From: Spirochaetaceae bacterium
GTDB lineage: Bacteria > Spirochaetota > Spirochaetia > Treponematales > Breznakiellaceae
Direction of reading: 5' to 3'
DNA: 16,002 nucleotides
NCBI GenBank assembly: GCA_031267955.1
Contig: JAIRYB010000228.1
Coordinates: 1-16,002 of the forward strand
Below, piece by piece: positions 7,965-14,920 of the stretch; position 1 is the stretch's first letter; each line of letters begins with the position of its first letter. Made by a program: the position numbers and the translations under genes. Under the pieces are notes generated by a model. That model saw only the letters and a program-made list of their open reading frames with translations. It was not told the origin of the DNA and ran no database searches.

Positions 7965-7975
7965 ACAGTAACTGT
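7965..7975. promoter_or_regulatory. Small perfect palindrome between sugar cassette and ABC cassette
   Basis: ACAGTAACTGT is an odd-centred perfect palindrome of 11 bases in the 57-bp gap. The gap has no clear terminator and no convincing -35/-10 pair on the minus strand (TTTATA occurs without a partner). It could be an operator or chance; readthrough from the upstream genes is plausible. Confidence 0.2.
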
Positions 7976-7991
7976 GTTCATCGCAGAACCC

Positions 7992-8960
7992 CTATTCGCG
8001 CGCTATTTTTTCCAAAAGATCGACAAGGCCGATAATCTCGTCTTTGCGGTACTGGGCCGTATCCCCTTTCCTTACGCGGTCTGTAAAATAACTCAGTTCC
8101 TCGTAGAACATGCCGGTCGGGGGCAGGTTGATCCCCGTGGGAACCTTGATCTTGTCTTCCGTGTCGAATTTTTCAGGCGGGCAATCAAAACGGTAAGCGG
8201 TCGCCCCCGCTCCGTCATAGATGACTACGGCGTTTTCAAAGTATATACGCCATGTCGCGGTAAAGGGAATATCCGCGTTAAACCACGCGGCCTCGCATTC
8301 CACATTCAGGCCGGGGTAACGGTACAGGAAACGGCAGTGTTCCTTATAGGAAAGCCCTTCCCGCCCGCCGCTTATCACCTGGAAATCCCCGGGTATGCCG
8401 AAAAGGCTGATAACCATATCGAGATCGTGGATATGGAGGTCGAAGGGCAAAAGGCCGCTTTTGTTTTTATCAAAAAGCCAGCCGTCTTTGGCCCATTTGG
8501 GGCAGGCGGAAAGCCGCAGGAATACCGCGTCCAGGGGCTTGCCGAATTCCCCGCCCTCTACCAGGGTATGGAGCAGCCGGCCCGCGCCTGAAAACTGCAG
8601 GACCTGGCCGGCCATAAGCTGGAGCCCCTGATCTTCGGCCAGGGCGTACATTTCCCGGGCGTCCGCCCCTTTTAACGCAAGGGGTTTTTCGCATATTACA
8701 TGCCGCCCTTTCCGCAGGGCTTCCGTGGCATGTTCCTTGTGGAGGAACGAGGGGGTGCATACATCGACAAGATCAAGGGATTCCGCGGCGAGCATTTCCG
8801 GCAAACTTTCGTAACAGGGTATCCCCTGTTCCCGGGCGAACTCCCTCCCTGCCGGCGAGGCGTCGCAGGCAGCCGCCACAGCGCAGTCCGCTATATGGGA
8901 ATAGGTTGTCACATGCACGCGCCCCATCCCGCCGAGGCCCGCAACGCCAATCTTAAGCAA
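7992..8960 (-). CDS. Gfo/Idh/MocA-family oxidoreductase, last gene of the sugar cassette
   Basis: A 322-residue NAD(P)-dependent dehydrogenase-type protein. The N-terminal Rossmann fold begins at residue 2 with GLGGMG (8-13). The CEKP motif supplies the likely catalytic Lys92. DLHIHDLD (175-182) provides the acidic and histidine residues of the active site with normal spacing (Asp175, His179). Members oxidise or reduce a hydroxyl on sugars, inositols or related polyols. The start codon is TTG at 8960, supported by AGGGGG seven bases upstream in the 11-bp gap after the preceding gene. At 322 residues it is shorter than the first oxidoreductase of the operon, so the two are not simple duplicates. 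The substrate is not predictable; it may catalyse the reductive or oxidative end step of the cassette. Confidence 0.9.
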   Translation of the reverse strand: MLKIGVAGLGGMGRVHVTTYSHIADCAVAAACDASPAGREFAREQGIPCYESLPEMLAAESLDLVDVCTPSFLHKEHATEALRKGRHVICEKPLALKGADAREMYALAEDQGLQLMAGQVLQFSGAGRLLHTLVEGGEFGKPLDAVFLRLSACPKWAKDGWLFDKNKSGLLPFDLHIHDLDMVISLFGIPGDFQVISGGREGLSYKEHCRFLYRYPGLNVECEAAWFNADIPFTATWRIYFENAVVIYDGAGATAYRFDCPPEKFDTEDKIKVPTGINLPPTGMFYEELSYFTDRVRKGDTAQYRKDEIIGLVDLLEKIARE

Positions 8961-8971
8961 AATGCCGCCCC

Positions 8972-9883
8972 CTATACAAACTGGCGCATATAGCGGTAGC
9001 TCTGCTCTATGCCCCGCTTAATATCTTCCGGACTGCCTTCGAAAGCCTTGTCTTCCACCTCGATACAGGCAGGCCCCGAATACCTTATGTCGTAAAGAGC
9101 CGAGCAAAAAGCCCCGAAATCAACGCCGCCCAGCCCCGGCAGTTTGGGCGAGTGCCAGAGGGCCGGATATGAAAATACCCCGTGATCGTCCAGCTTGTCC
9201 TGGTAAATCTTGATATCCTTAAAATGGACGTGGAAAATCCTGTCCTTAAATTCATAAACCGGCTTTGTGTAGCTCGCCCCGATCAGGTAGGGGTGCGACG
9301 GATCGTAGTTCAGGCCGAAATTGCTGTCAGGAATCAGGGCGAACATCTTCCGCCATATATCCGGCGTGCAGGCCAGGTTATTGCCCCCGGGCCATTCGTT
9401 GGCCGTGTACAGCATGGGGCAGTTTTCTATGGCGATCTTCACCCCTTCTTCCGCCGCAAGCTTTACCAGCGGCTCCCAGGTATCCTTAAAGAGTCCAAGG
9501 TTATCTTCAACGGTCTTGGTCCTGTCCCTGCCGGTAAACGTGGTTACCATGCCGATACCCATTTTCGCGGAAACGGAGATGAGCTTCCTGATATGCTCCA
9601 CTGCCGCCGCGGCCGCCTCCTTGTCCGGGTCCAGGGGATTGGGATAATAACCAAGGGAGCTTATGGTTATGCCCCGCTTCCCGGCGTAGTCCGCATAATA
9701 CCCTATTTTTTCAGGCGAAAGCTCGCCGATATCGATGTGGGTAATCCCGGCGTAACGCCGCGCCGCCTTGCCCCTGGGCCAGCAGCAGACCTCAAGGCAT
9801 TCAAAGCCGGTCCGCGCCGCGTAATCAACCACTTCCTCAAAACTCAGATCCGGCAAAATAGCCGAAACCAATCCAAGCTTCAT
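8972..9883 (-). CDS. Xylose-isomerase-like TIM-barrel sugar isomerase/epimerase
   Basis: A 303-residue cytoplasmic protein of the AP_endonuc_2 / sugar phosphate isomerase-epimerase superfamily. The four expected metal ligands are visible: Glu153 in IAIENCP, Asp194 in NYDPSH (with His197), His220 in HVHFKD, and Glu275 in ACIEVED. Conserved barrel signatures such as DIRYSGPACIEVE and PGLGGVDF support the call. The family includes epimerases, isomerases, dehydratases and the enzymes that eliminate or hydrate 3-keto sugars. The start ATG 9883 has a strong AGGAGG five bases upstream, behind an AT-rich 52-bp gap. It is sandwiched between another isomerase and a Gfo/Idh/MocA gene, arguing for a shared substrate. 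Confidence 0.9.
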   Translation of the reverse strand: MKLGLVSAILPDLSFEEVVDYAARTGFECLEVCCWPRGKAARRYAGITHIDIGELSPEKIGYYADYAGKRGITISSLGYYPNPLDPDKEAAAAAVEHIRKLISVSAKMGIGMVTTFTGRDRTKTVEDNLGLFKDTWEPLVKLAAEEGVKIAIENCPMLYTANEWPGGNNLACTPDIWRKMFALIPDSNFGLNYDPSHPYLIGASYTKPVYEFKDRIFHVHFKDIKIYQDKLDDHGVFSYPALWHSPKLPGLGGVDFGAFCSALYDIRYSGPACIEVEDKAFEGSPEDIKRGIEQSYRYMRQFV

Positions 9884-9935
9884 GCTGTCCTCCTAAAGTC
9901 TTTCCAATGAATATAAATTAAATAAATCCGGACCG

Positions 9936-10808
9936 TCACAGTTTCCCCATAGCGTCCCGCAGGAAAACGGCCGCCTTCCGTATATCCGCGCCGGCGTTTT
10001 CCCCACCTTCCCGTTCTATGGTCAGGTACCCGCTGTAGCCTATGTCCTTTAAGGCGCGCAGGTATTCCGCCCAGCGCACCTCCCCCTCCCCCAGGGGCGT
10101 CTCGGTAAAATAGGTCTGTACCCTGGTAAGCGCCTCTATCCCGCCTTTGGCGAAAAGGGCGTAAACTTCCTCCGGCCCCGCGTAAAAATTACAGCGGCCG
10201 TCCTTCGCGTGGGTATGCACGATAGAGCTCCCCGCCGTGTAAACCCCCTGTACTTCATCGTCCCGGGTAACCATCACCAGATTGGCGGGATCGTAGTTTA
10301 TCCCGACGCCGCCCCCGCACCCGTCTGTAAATTCCTTGAGCCGGGCCACCGGCTCGGGGCCGGTTTCAATGGCGATAACAGCGCCCCCGGCCAGCGCGTA
10401 TTCCCCGATACGCCCGCAGGCGTCCTGCATAACCCGGTAGCGGGGATCCCCCTTGTCCGCGGGGATTACGCCGATATGGGTAGTGACGATTTTGCAATCA
10501 AGCCGGAGGGCCAGATCCACCACGGCTTTAAGGTAGTCAATCTTTCCGGGGTTTTCCCCGGCGACTTCAAGCCCGTGCCCCCCCAGCTCGCCGCAAAGCG
10601 CCGTCACTTCCTGGGCGCATTCCGCGGCGGTTTCCCGTACCAGCCGCACCTGTTCCCCTGTAACGGTTTTGGGGTTAAATTCGTTCCAGGCGTATATCTG
10701 CACACCCGACGCCCCGCAGCGCCCTGATTCGCGGATTCCTTCCAAAAGCCCCAGGCCGAACCAATCGGCCAAAGTACCAATCTTAAACACAGGCGCCCCC
10801 GAAATCAC
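9936..10808 (-). CDS. Second sugar isomerase/epimerase-like TIM-barrel protein
   Basis: A 290-residue protein of the same superfamily as its downstream neighbour but clearly a different subfamily. Candidate metal ligands are Glu148 (IAIETGP), Asp173 (NYDPAN), His200 (HTHAKD) and Glu265 (TIEREGG). The segment TPLGEGEVRW, then GYSGYLTIEREGG, is typical of the group found beside Gfo/Idh/MocA dehydrogenases. The GTG at 10808 overlaps the upstream stop as GTGA, which suggests coupling, although only a weak GGA precedes it. A GTG at 10790 with GGGGG upstream would remove six residues and leave the conserved KIGT start intact. Which start is used is open. The substrate is probably a keto or epimerised sugar intermediate, by context only. 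Confidence 0.88.
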   Translation of the reverse strand: MISGAPVFKIGTLADWFGLGLLEGIRESGRCGASGVQIYAWNEFNPKTVTGEQVRLVRETAAECAQEVTALCGELGGHGLEVAGENPGKIDYLKAVVDLALRLDCKIVTTHIGVIPADKGDPRYRVMQDACGRIGEYALAGGAVIAIETGPEPVARLKEFTDGCGGGVGINYDPANLVMVTRDDEVQGVYTAGSSIVHTHAKDGRCNFYAGPEEVYALFAKGGIEALTRVQTYFTETPLGEGEVRWAEYLRALKDIGYSGYLTIEREGGENAGADIRKAAVFLRDAMGKL

Positions 10809-11944
10809 AGATCCAGCCAGCGCTGTTCCCGGGCGCTTTGCACGATCCTGTCGTTCAGGATCATCTCGCGCAGGCCGTCCTCAAAGGTGGCGTAATCCGG
10901 AGAATCCGGAATGCCCCCGGCAATAGCGTCGTACACCTTCTTAAAGTTCTGCTTAAAGGTATCCGGAAAACCTTCCACATGGCCGCCGGGATAGCCGGTA
11001 ATCCCCGCCGTGGCCGCGCACAGAATAGACGGGTCTTTTACCAGTTCGTTGTTCGCGGAACCCCGGCGGCCTATCCAGAGCGCGTTGGAATTCTCCGAAT
11101 CCCAGCGTACCGCGCATCTGCTGCCGCCTATTTCCACCACCATCTGATTCTTGCGTCCCGCGAAAACCTGGCTGACGGTACAGCAGCCCCGGGCGCCGTT
11201 CTCCAGGCGGAACAGTACGGCGGCGTAATCTTCGGTCTTTACCGGCGTCAGCCGGTAGTCTTCGGGCCGGAGGGCCATGCCGGAGTAGGTGTCGATAGGC
11301 TTCAGGGGCTTTTTGCGGTTTTTATGAAAGACGGCAAAATCCGCCAGCACCCCGGTTACCCGCAGCCCGGTAACAAACTGGACCAGGTCGATCCAGTGGG
11401 AGCCGATATCCGCGAAAGCGCGGGATTCCCCGCTCAGTTCAGGTTCAAGGCGCCAGCTGTAATCGGTATCAAGGTACAGCCAGTCCTGCAAATAACTGCC
11501 GTGGACCGTAAAAATATCCCCCAGTTCCCCGGCCTTTGCCATTTCCCGTATCTGGTATACCATGGGATAGAAGCGGCAGTTAAAGTTGATCGCGTTTACC
11601 AGGCCCTTCTCCCTGGCCTTGCGGTTCAATTCTTCCGCTTCCGCCACAGTACAGGTCATCGGCTTTTCGCATATAACATGCAACCCCTTTTCCAGGGCGT
11701 ACATGGCCATTTCAAAATGGGTACTGTTGGGCGTGCAGATATGCACAGCGTCAAGCTCTTCCCGGTCGATCATCTCCCGGTAATCGGTGTAGGCGGCAGG
11801 CACGCAGAGGGCTTCGGCTTTTTCCCGGGGGCCGGTAGTCTTGACAAGGGCCGCCACTTCCACATTGCCCAGGCGCCGGAGCTGTTCGATATGTACCGCC
11901 CCGATAAAACCGGCCCCGATAACGCCGGCGCGAAATCGCTTCAT
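10805..11944 (-). CDS. Gfo/Idh/MocA-family oxidoreductase, first gene of the sugar cassette
   Basis: A 379-residue NAD(P)-dependent sugar dehydrogenase-type protein. The Rossmann motif is GAGFIG (10-15), with GAVH following. Catalytic Lys94 is in CEKPMT, and DIGSHWID (179-186) gives Asp179 and His183. The segment NFNCRFYPMVYQIREM and the C-terminal GYPGGHVEGFPDTF are strongly conserved in a subfamily of this fold often found in glycoside-catabolism loci. The ATG at 11944 has AAGGA rather far upstream. Expression should come from the promoter at 11977-12005. The protein is the likely entry dehydrogenase of the operon, oxidising the substrate to a keto sugar. That is inferred from gene order and not shown by the residues. 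Confidence 0.9.
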   Translation of the reverse strand: MKRFRAGVIGAGFIGAVHIEQLRRLGNVEVAALVKTTGPREKAEALCVPAAYTDYREMIDREELDAVHICTPNSTHFEMAMYALEKGLHVICEKPMTCTVAEAEELNRKAREKGLVNAINFNCRFYPMVYQIREMAKAGELGDIFTVHGSYLQDWLYLDTDYSWRLEPELSGESRAFADIGSHWIDLVQFVTGLRVTGVLADFAVFHKNRKKPLKPIDTYSGMALRPEDYRLTPVKTEDYAAVLFRLENGARGCCTVSQVFAGRKNQMVVEIGGSRCAVRWDSENSNALWIGRRGSANNELVKDPSILCAATAGITGYPGGHVEGFPDTFKQNFKKVYDAIAGGIPDSPDYATFEDGLREMILNDRIVQSAREQRWLDL

Positions 11945-11976
11945 CGTTTGCCCATCCTTGTTTCCAGGTTTTCTTT

Positions 11977-12005
11977 ATACTATGCTTCCGCGCGGTATAT
12001 GTCAA
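11977..12005 (-). promoter_or_regulatory. Promoter of the sugar cassette
   Basis: A perfect TTGACA -35 (12000-12005) and TAGTAT -10 (11977-11982, 4 of 6) are separated by 17 bases on the minus strand. An overlapping TATAAA (11974-11979) is closer to consensus but has 20-base spacing. The predicted transcript starts near 11970, giving a leader of about 26 nt to the ATG at 11944. Confidence 0.6.
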
Positions 12006-12021
12006 CAAATACCGTAAAATT

Positions 12022-12039
12022 CCCAATTCTGAATTTGGG
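12022..12039. promoter_or_regulatory. Operator-like palindrome upstream of the sugar cassette promoter
   Basis: CCCAA (12022-12026) and TTGGG (12035-12039) are perfect inverted arms flanking a TTCTGAA core that is itself an inverted repeat. Its centre lies about 60 bases upstream of the predicted transcript start, where class I activators usually bind. No regulator gene is present in the window to pair with it. Confidence 0.35.
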
Positions 12040-12073
12040 CGCGGCCCTTCGCCGAGGCGTATTTTCAGTTCCG

Positions 12074-12109
12074 GGTAAGCCGCGCCAACGCCGCCCCCTG
12101 GCGCTTACC
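12074..12109. other. Strong imperfect hairpin in the sugar cassette upstream region
   Basis: GGTAAGC (12074-12080) pairs with GCTTACC (12103-12109). After a 3-nt CGC bulge, GCCA (12084-12087) pairs with TGGC (12099-12102), leaving an 11-nt loop. Neither strand shows a T-run after it, so it is not an intrinsic terminator. It may be a protein-binding palindrome, a repeat copy or an RNA structure. The rest of 11945-12228 holds no gene. Confidence 0.4.
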
Positions 12110-12183
12110 AAAAGATAATCACATTTTCACCAGAACCATATTAGCCCGGGCGGGGAGGGATACGGAGAAAAAGGGCCAACAGT

Positions 12184-12220
12184 AAAAAAACGCCTGCTCC
12201 GGTACGGAACATATTACAGG
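12184..12220 (-). terminator. Candidate terminator of the stand-alone oxidoreductase gene
   Basis: Ten bases after the stop, a nested structure (CCTG / CAGG arms at 12217-12220 and 12193-12196, inner TCCG / CGGA at 12198-12208) is followed on the minus strand by seven T residues (12184-12190). The stems are short, but the T-run and location fit a terminator that isolates this gene from the sugar cassette. Confidence 0.45.
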
Positions 12221-12228
12221 GGCCTTCC

Positions 12229-13314
12229 CTATTTCAGTTCGACAGGCCTGCCGGACGAAGCTGATCCGTATATTGCGTCGATAACCTTCATCAATATCAA
12301 AGCCTCTTCCGGCTTGTTAAGCGGTTCGGCCTTACCGGTAATAGTATTGATAAAGTTAGCCGCCGCTCCAACCCGCCCCATGGTTTCGTCTTTTTCGGTC
12401 ATAATTTTCTGATTAACCTGATTACCGTTTTCACAGAGAAAAAGTTCGCAGCTGTCAATACTGGTAGAATCAATACCGTCCCTGCCGAACAGCCTTTCTA
12501 CCTTGCCGCCCGCCTTGCTTCCCTGAAAAATAACCGACACGGCTTCCCGTTCCACCATTTCCGCCCAGGAGTTACGGATAGCCAGACACTGCCCGGTCTT
12601 AAAGGTAAGGAACGCGTGGCAGGCGGCCTCTACATCGGTTATGCCGTTTGCCGCGTCGGGGATGCCCCAGGGCCCCTTGAACGCCTTGTCGCCCATAAAG
12701 TCGTCAAAAGTACGGGCCAGCAGGAAGGCGGGTTCCGGGTAGTCCATAAAGTAGAGCGCCAGGTCTATCATGTGGAGCAGATCGATGACGGGCCCCCCGC
12801 CCGACAGCGCCTTTGTCGTAAACCAGCCGCCGAAACCAGGAATGCCGGCCCTCCTTACCCACCTGGCCTGGGCGGAATTTATCCGGCCTGCTTTGCCGCT
12901 TTTAATATACGCCTTCATCGCCTGCGCTTCCGGCCGGGCGCGGTTGTTAAAATCGAACATCAGCGTCTTGCCGGCTTTTTGGGAAGCGGCAAGCATCTCC
13001 TCCATCTCGCGGGCATTTAAGGCCGGCGGCTTCTCGCAGAAAACATGCCTGCCCGCAGAAAGGGCTTCCAGCGTTACAGGGCAGTGGAATTTATTCGGCG
13101 TAACGACCGAGACAGCCTCCATATCCTTCTCTTTTGCCAGCATCGCCGCAAGCGAATCGTAAACGCCGGGAATACCGCGCGTTTTGGTAAAAGCCCCCGC
13201 CCGCGCCATATTCATGTCGGCGACAGCCGTAACCTCGGCGCCCGCCAGTGTAAACCCATCGTAATGATAATCCGCCATACCGCCGGCGCCGACAATTCCT
13301 ACTTTAATTGACAT
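12229..13314 (-). CDS. Stand-alone Gfo/Idh/MocA-family oxidoreductase
   Basis: A 361-residue NAD(P)-dependent dehydrogenase-type protein with GAGGMA (9-14) in the Rossmann fold and Lys95 in CEKPPALN. The active-site stretch GGGPVIDLLHMIDLA is unusual. The aspartate and histidine (Asp178, His181) are separated by two residues, where the usual D-x-G-x-H and both other copies in this window have three. The conserved GGWFTTKALSGGG before it shows the region is in frame, so this is a real local deletion or a subfamily trait. The start is ATG 13314 with AGGAG six bases upstream. A TTG at 13320 abuts that site and is unlikely. It has its own promoter, operator-like palindrome and terminator, so it is regulated apart from the four-gene cassette although probably related in function. 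Confidence 0.9.
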   Translation of the reverse strand: MSIKVGIVGAGGMADYHYDGFTLAGAEVTAVADMNMARAGAFTKTRGIPGVYDSLAAMLAKEKDMEAVSVVTPNKFHCPVTLEALSAGRHVFCEKPPALNAREMEEMLAASQKAGKTLMFDFNNRARPEAQAMKAYIKSGKAGRINSAQARWVRRAGIPGFGGWFTTKALSGGGPVIDLLHMIDLALYFMDYPEPAFLLARTFDDFMGDKAFKGPWGIPDAANGITDVEAACHAFLTFKTGQCLAIRNSWAEMVEREAVSVIFQGSKAGGKVERLFGRDGIDSTSIDSCELFLCENGNQVNQKIMTEKDETMGRVGAAANFINTITGKAEPLNKPEEALILMKVIDAIYGSASSGRPVELK

Positions 13315-13328
13315 AGACAACTCCTGCC

Positions 13329-13340
13329 GAAATATATTTC
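13329..13340. promoter_or_regulatory. Palindrome near the predicted transcript start of the stand-alone oxidoreductase
   Basis: GAAATATATTTC is a perfect 12-bp palindrome lying just downstream of the predicted transcript start (about 13341) and a few bases before the ribosome site. This is a classic repressor position. A second perfect palindrome, CATTGTCAATG (13369-13379), covers the -35. Confidence 0.35.
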
Positions 13341-13347
13341 TGGGATG

Positions 13348-13376
13348 ATTCTAAAGGCGCTGTCTCGCATTGTCAA
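13348..13376 (-). promoter_or_regulatory. Near-consensus promoter of the stand-alone oxidoreductase
   Basis: TTGACA (13371-13376, 6 of 6) and TAGAAT (13348-13353, 5 of 6) are separated by 17 bases on the minus strand. This is the best sigma-70-type promoter in the window. It lies in the 115-bp gap after the holB-like gene, where I see no clear terminator. Confidence 0.7.
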
Positions 13377-13429
13377 TGTATCGCGCACAAGGGCGTGATA
13401 TGTCATGCTTGCGGGATCCGCGGTCATCT

Positions 13430-14851
13430 CTAAACAGCGCTTTCCAGGATTCTCTGCGTAAAAGCGGCGCAGAATTTTTCCAGGGCCAGTTCGGCCCCGA
13501 TGTTGTAGGTCCCCACGGCGGAGGCGGCTTCCGCGGCCAGTTCCCGGAAAATGCCGGCAAAGCGGCTGGTATCCCCGGGGCTAGGGATTTTCCGGCCGGC
13601 GGCCTCCGGCGCGGTTTGCGGGCTGCCGCCGGAGGGGGCGGCGCGGAAATTCCGCGATACCAGGCCGAGGAGCTGCGAGAGGAAATGCGGAAAGAGGCCG
13701 GGGGCTTCAAAGCGGTCGGCGCCGGCAAGCACCGCGACTATACAGGCGCCGGTATCTTTTGCGGGGCGGCCCAGCCCCGCGCTTTCGGCAATGGGGGCCG
13801 CGTATTTGCCCAGGGCGACAATTTCGGCCGGCGGCAGCAGGGAAGGGTTTTGATTTTTCAGGGCAAACAACGCCTGGGCCGCGAGGGACGCGGCGAAAAA
13901 AGCGGCAAGCGGGTAGAGTTTCCCGCCCGAAACCGGGAGAAAGGATTCCAGATAGCCTGTAATGAGGCTGTCGCTCCCCCTTGCGGCGGCGGAAACGCCC
14001 GCGGCTGACGGAGCCTCGACGCCCCGAAACACGCGGCGGATGACATCTTTTTCTACTGTTTCATCGCGGCGGCGAAACTGATAGGGGCGGAGGCGGGAAA
14101 CTATAGTCGGAAGCAGCGCCGGAGCGCGCGATGTAGCGAGTACGATAAGCGCCCGGTCGGGCGGCTCTTCAAGAATTTTAAGGAGGGCGTTCCGGGCGGC
14201 GTCCTGCATACGGTCGGCGTTCTCAATAAGGAGGAATTTGCGGCGGCCAAGGGGGGCAAGGCGCATCCAGTAAGAGGCGTGGCGGATCTGGGAAACCGGA
14301 ACATGGTCCGCTATGCCGTCGGCTTCAAGCTTGAAGGCGCTTTTCCGGATAGACGCGGCGAGTTTCTCCGCCCTGGCCGTATTTTCCGCGGAAGACCCGG
14401 AGGCTTCCCCGGCGGTGATTTCGTTCAGGCCGTCTTCCAGCGCCTCAAGGAGGGGAAAAAGTTTGGAGAAACGGGGTTCATCCTCCCAAAGCACCGGATT
14501 AAAACGAAGCAGCAGTTTTCGTACCGCGCGGATAAAGAGTATCCTGGCGGGCGTTTCGGCGTTTTCCCGGACAAAAACTTCCGCCGCCGCCGCGATTTCC
14601 GGGGAAAAAGGCCGGGACCCCACCGCCAAAAGATCCGGGTGGTAAAGCAGGCGGTGCCGCGCGCAGGACGGGCAGGGGCAGTTCCACGACGCGTCCTTTT
14701 CGCAGGAAAGGACCCGCCCCAGTTCCAGCGCGGCGGTTCCCTTGCCCGACGCGGCGGGCCCGGCAAAGAGCATTGACGGGGCAAGTTTATCGCCGCGGAT
14801 ATCGGCGGAAAGCTGGTTTGCCGCTTCCTGGCTTAGCACATTCTCAAACAT
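13430..14851 (-). CDS. holB: DNA polymerase III delta-prime subunit-like clamp-loader ATPase
   Basis: A 473-residue AAA+ protein related to the delta-prime and tau/gamma subunits that load the sliding clamp. GPAASGKGT (31-39) resembles a P-loop, but the residue after Lys37 is glycine in place of serine or threonine, which favours delta-prime over the hydrolysing DnaX. Four cysteines (50, 58, 60, 63) mark the zinc module. ENADRMQDAARNALLKILEE is the Walker B and following helix region. The sensor region reads IVSRLRPYQF, with the common SRC replaced by SRL. It is well over 100 residues longer than the usual 330 or so. Much of the excess is an insertion of about 95 residues between HPDLLAV (71-77) and VSQIRHASYWM; the rest is a long alanine-rich C-terminal part. 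ATG 14851 has GAGG five bases upstream, 69 bp after cvpA. Confidence 0.85.
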   Translation of the reverse strand: MFENVLSQEAANQLSADIRGDKLAPSMLFAGPAASGKGTAALELGRVLSCEKDASWNCPCPSCARHRLLYHPDLLAVGSRPFSPEIAAAAEVFVRENAETPARILFIRAVRKLLLRFNPVLWEDEPRFSKLFPLLEALEDGLNEITAGEASGSSAENTARAEKLAASIRKSAFKLEADGIADHVPVSQIRHASYWMRLAPLGRRKFLLIENADRMQDAARNALLKILEEPPDRALIVLATSRAPALLPTIVSRLRPYQFRRRDETVEKDVIRRVFRGVEAPSAAGVSAAARGSDSLITGYLESFLPVSGGKLYPLAAFFAASLAAQALFALKNQNPSLLPPAEIVALGKYAAPIAESAGLGRPAKDTGACIVAVLAGADRFEAPGLFPHFLSQLLGLVSRNFRAAPSGGSPQTAPEAAGRKIPSPGDTSRFAGIFRELAAEAASAVGTYNIGAELALEKFCAAFTQRILESAV

Positions 14852-14920
14852 GGAGACCTCTCTATTACACGGCGGCCGGCAACGGCCTTCCCGATTAAAT
14901 ACCGGCGGTTTGTTATGTTT

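Noticed and set aside
9884..9935. Internal promoter in the AT-rich gap between the two isomerase genes
   Set aside because: TATATT is present but no acceptable -35 lies 16-18 bases upstream; AT-richness before a strong AGGAGG is enough explanation.
12074..12109. Hairpin as an intrinsic terminator
   Set aside because: No T-run follows it on either strand, and a better candidate with seven T residues lies at 12184-12220.
10838..12118. Plus-strand open frame of 426 codons
   Set aside because: It is antisense to a well-supported Gfo/Idh/MocA gene and runs through its promoter; no recognisable motif.
13430..14851. DnaX (tau/gamma) instead of delta-prime
   Set aside because: The P-loop lacks Ser/Thr directly after the lysine, the protein begins like HolB (MFENVLSQEAANQL), and it is long only because of an insertion and its C-terminal part. 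DnaX is not fully excluded.
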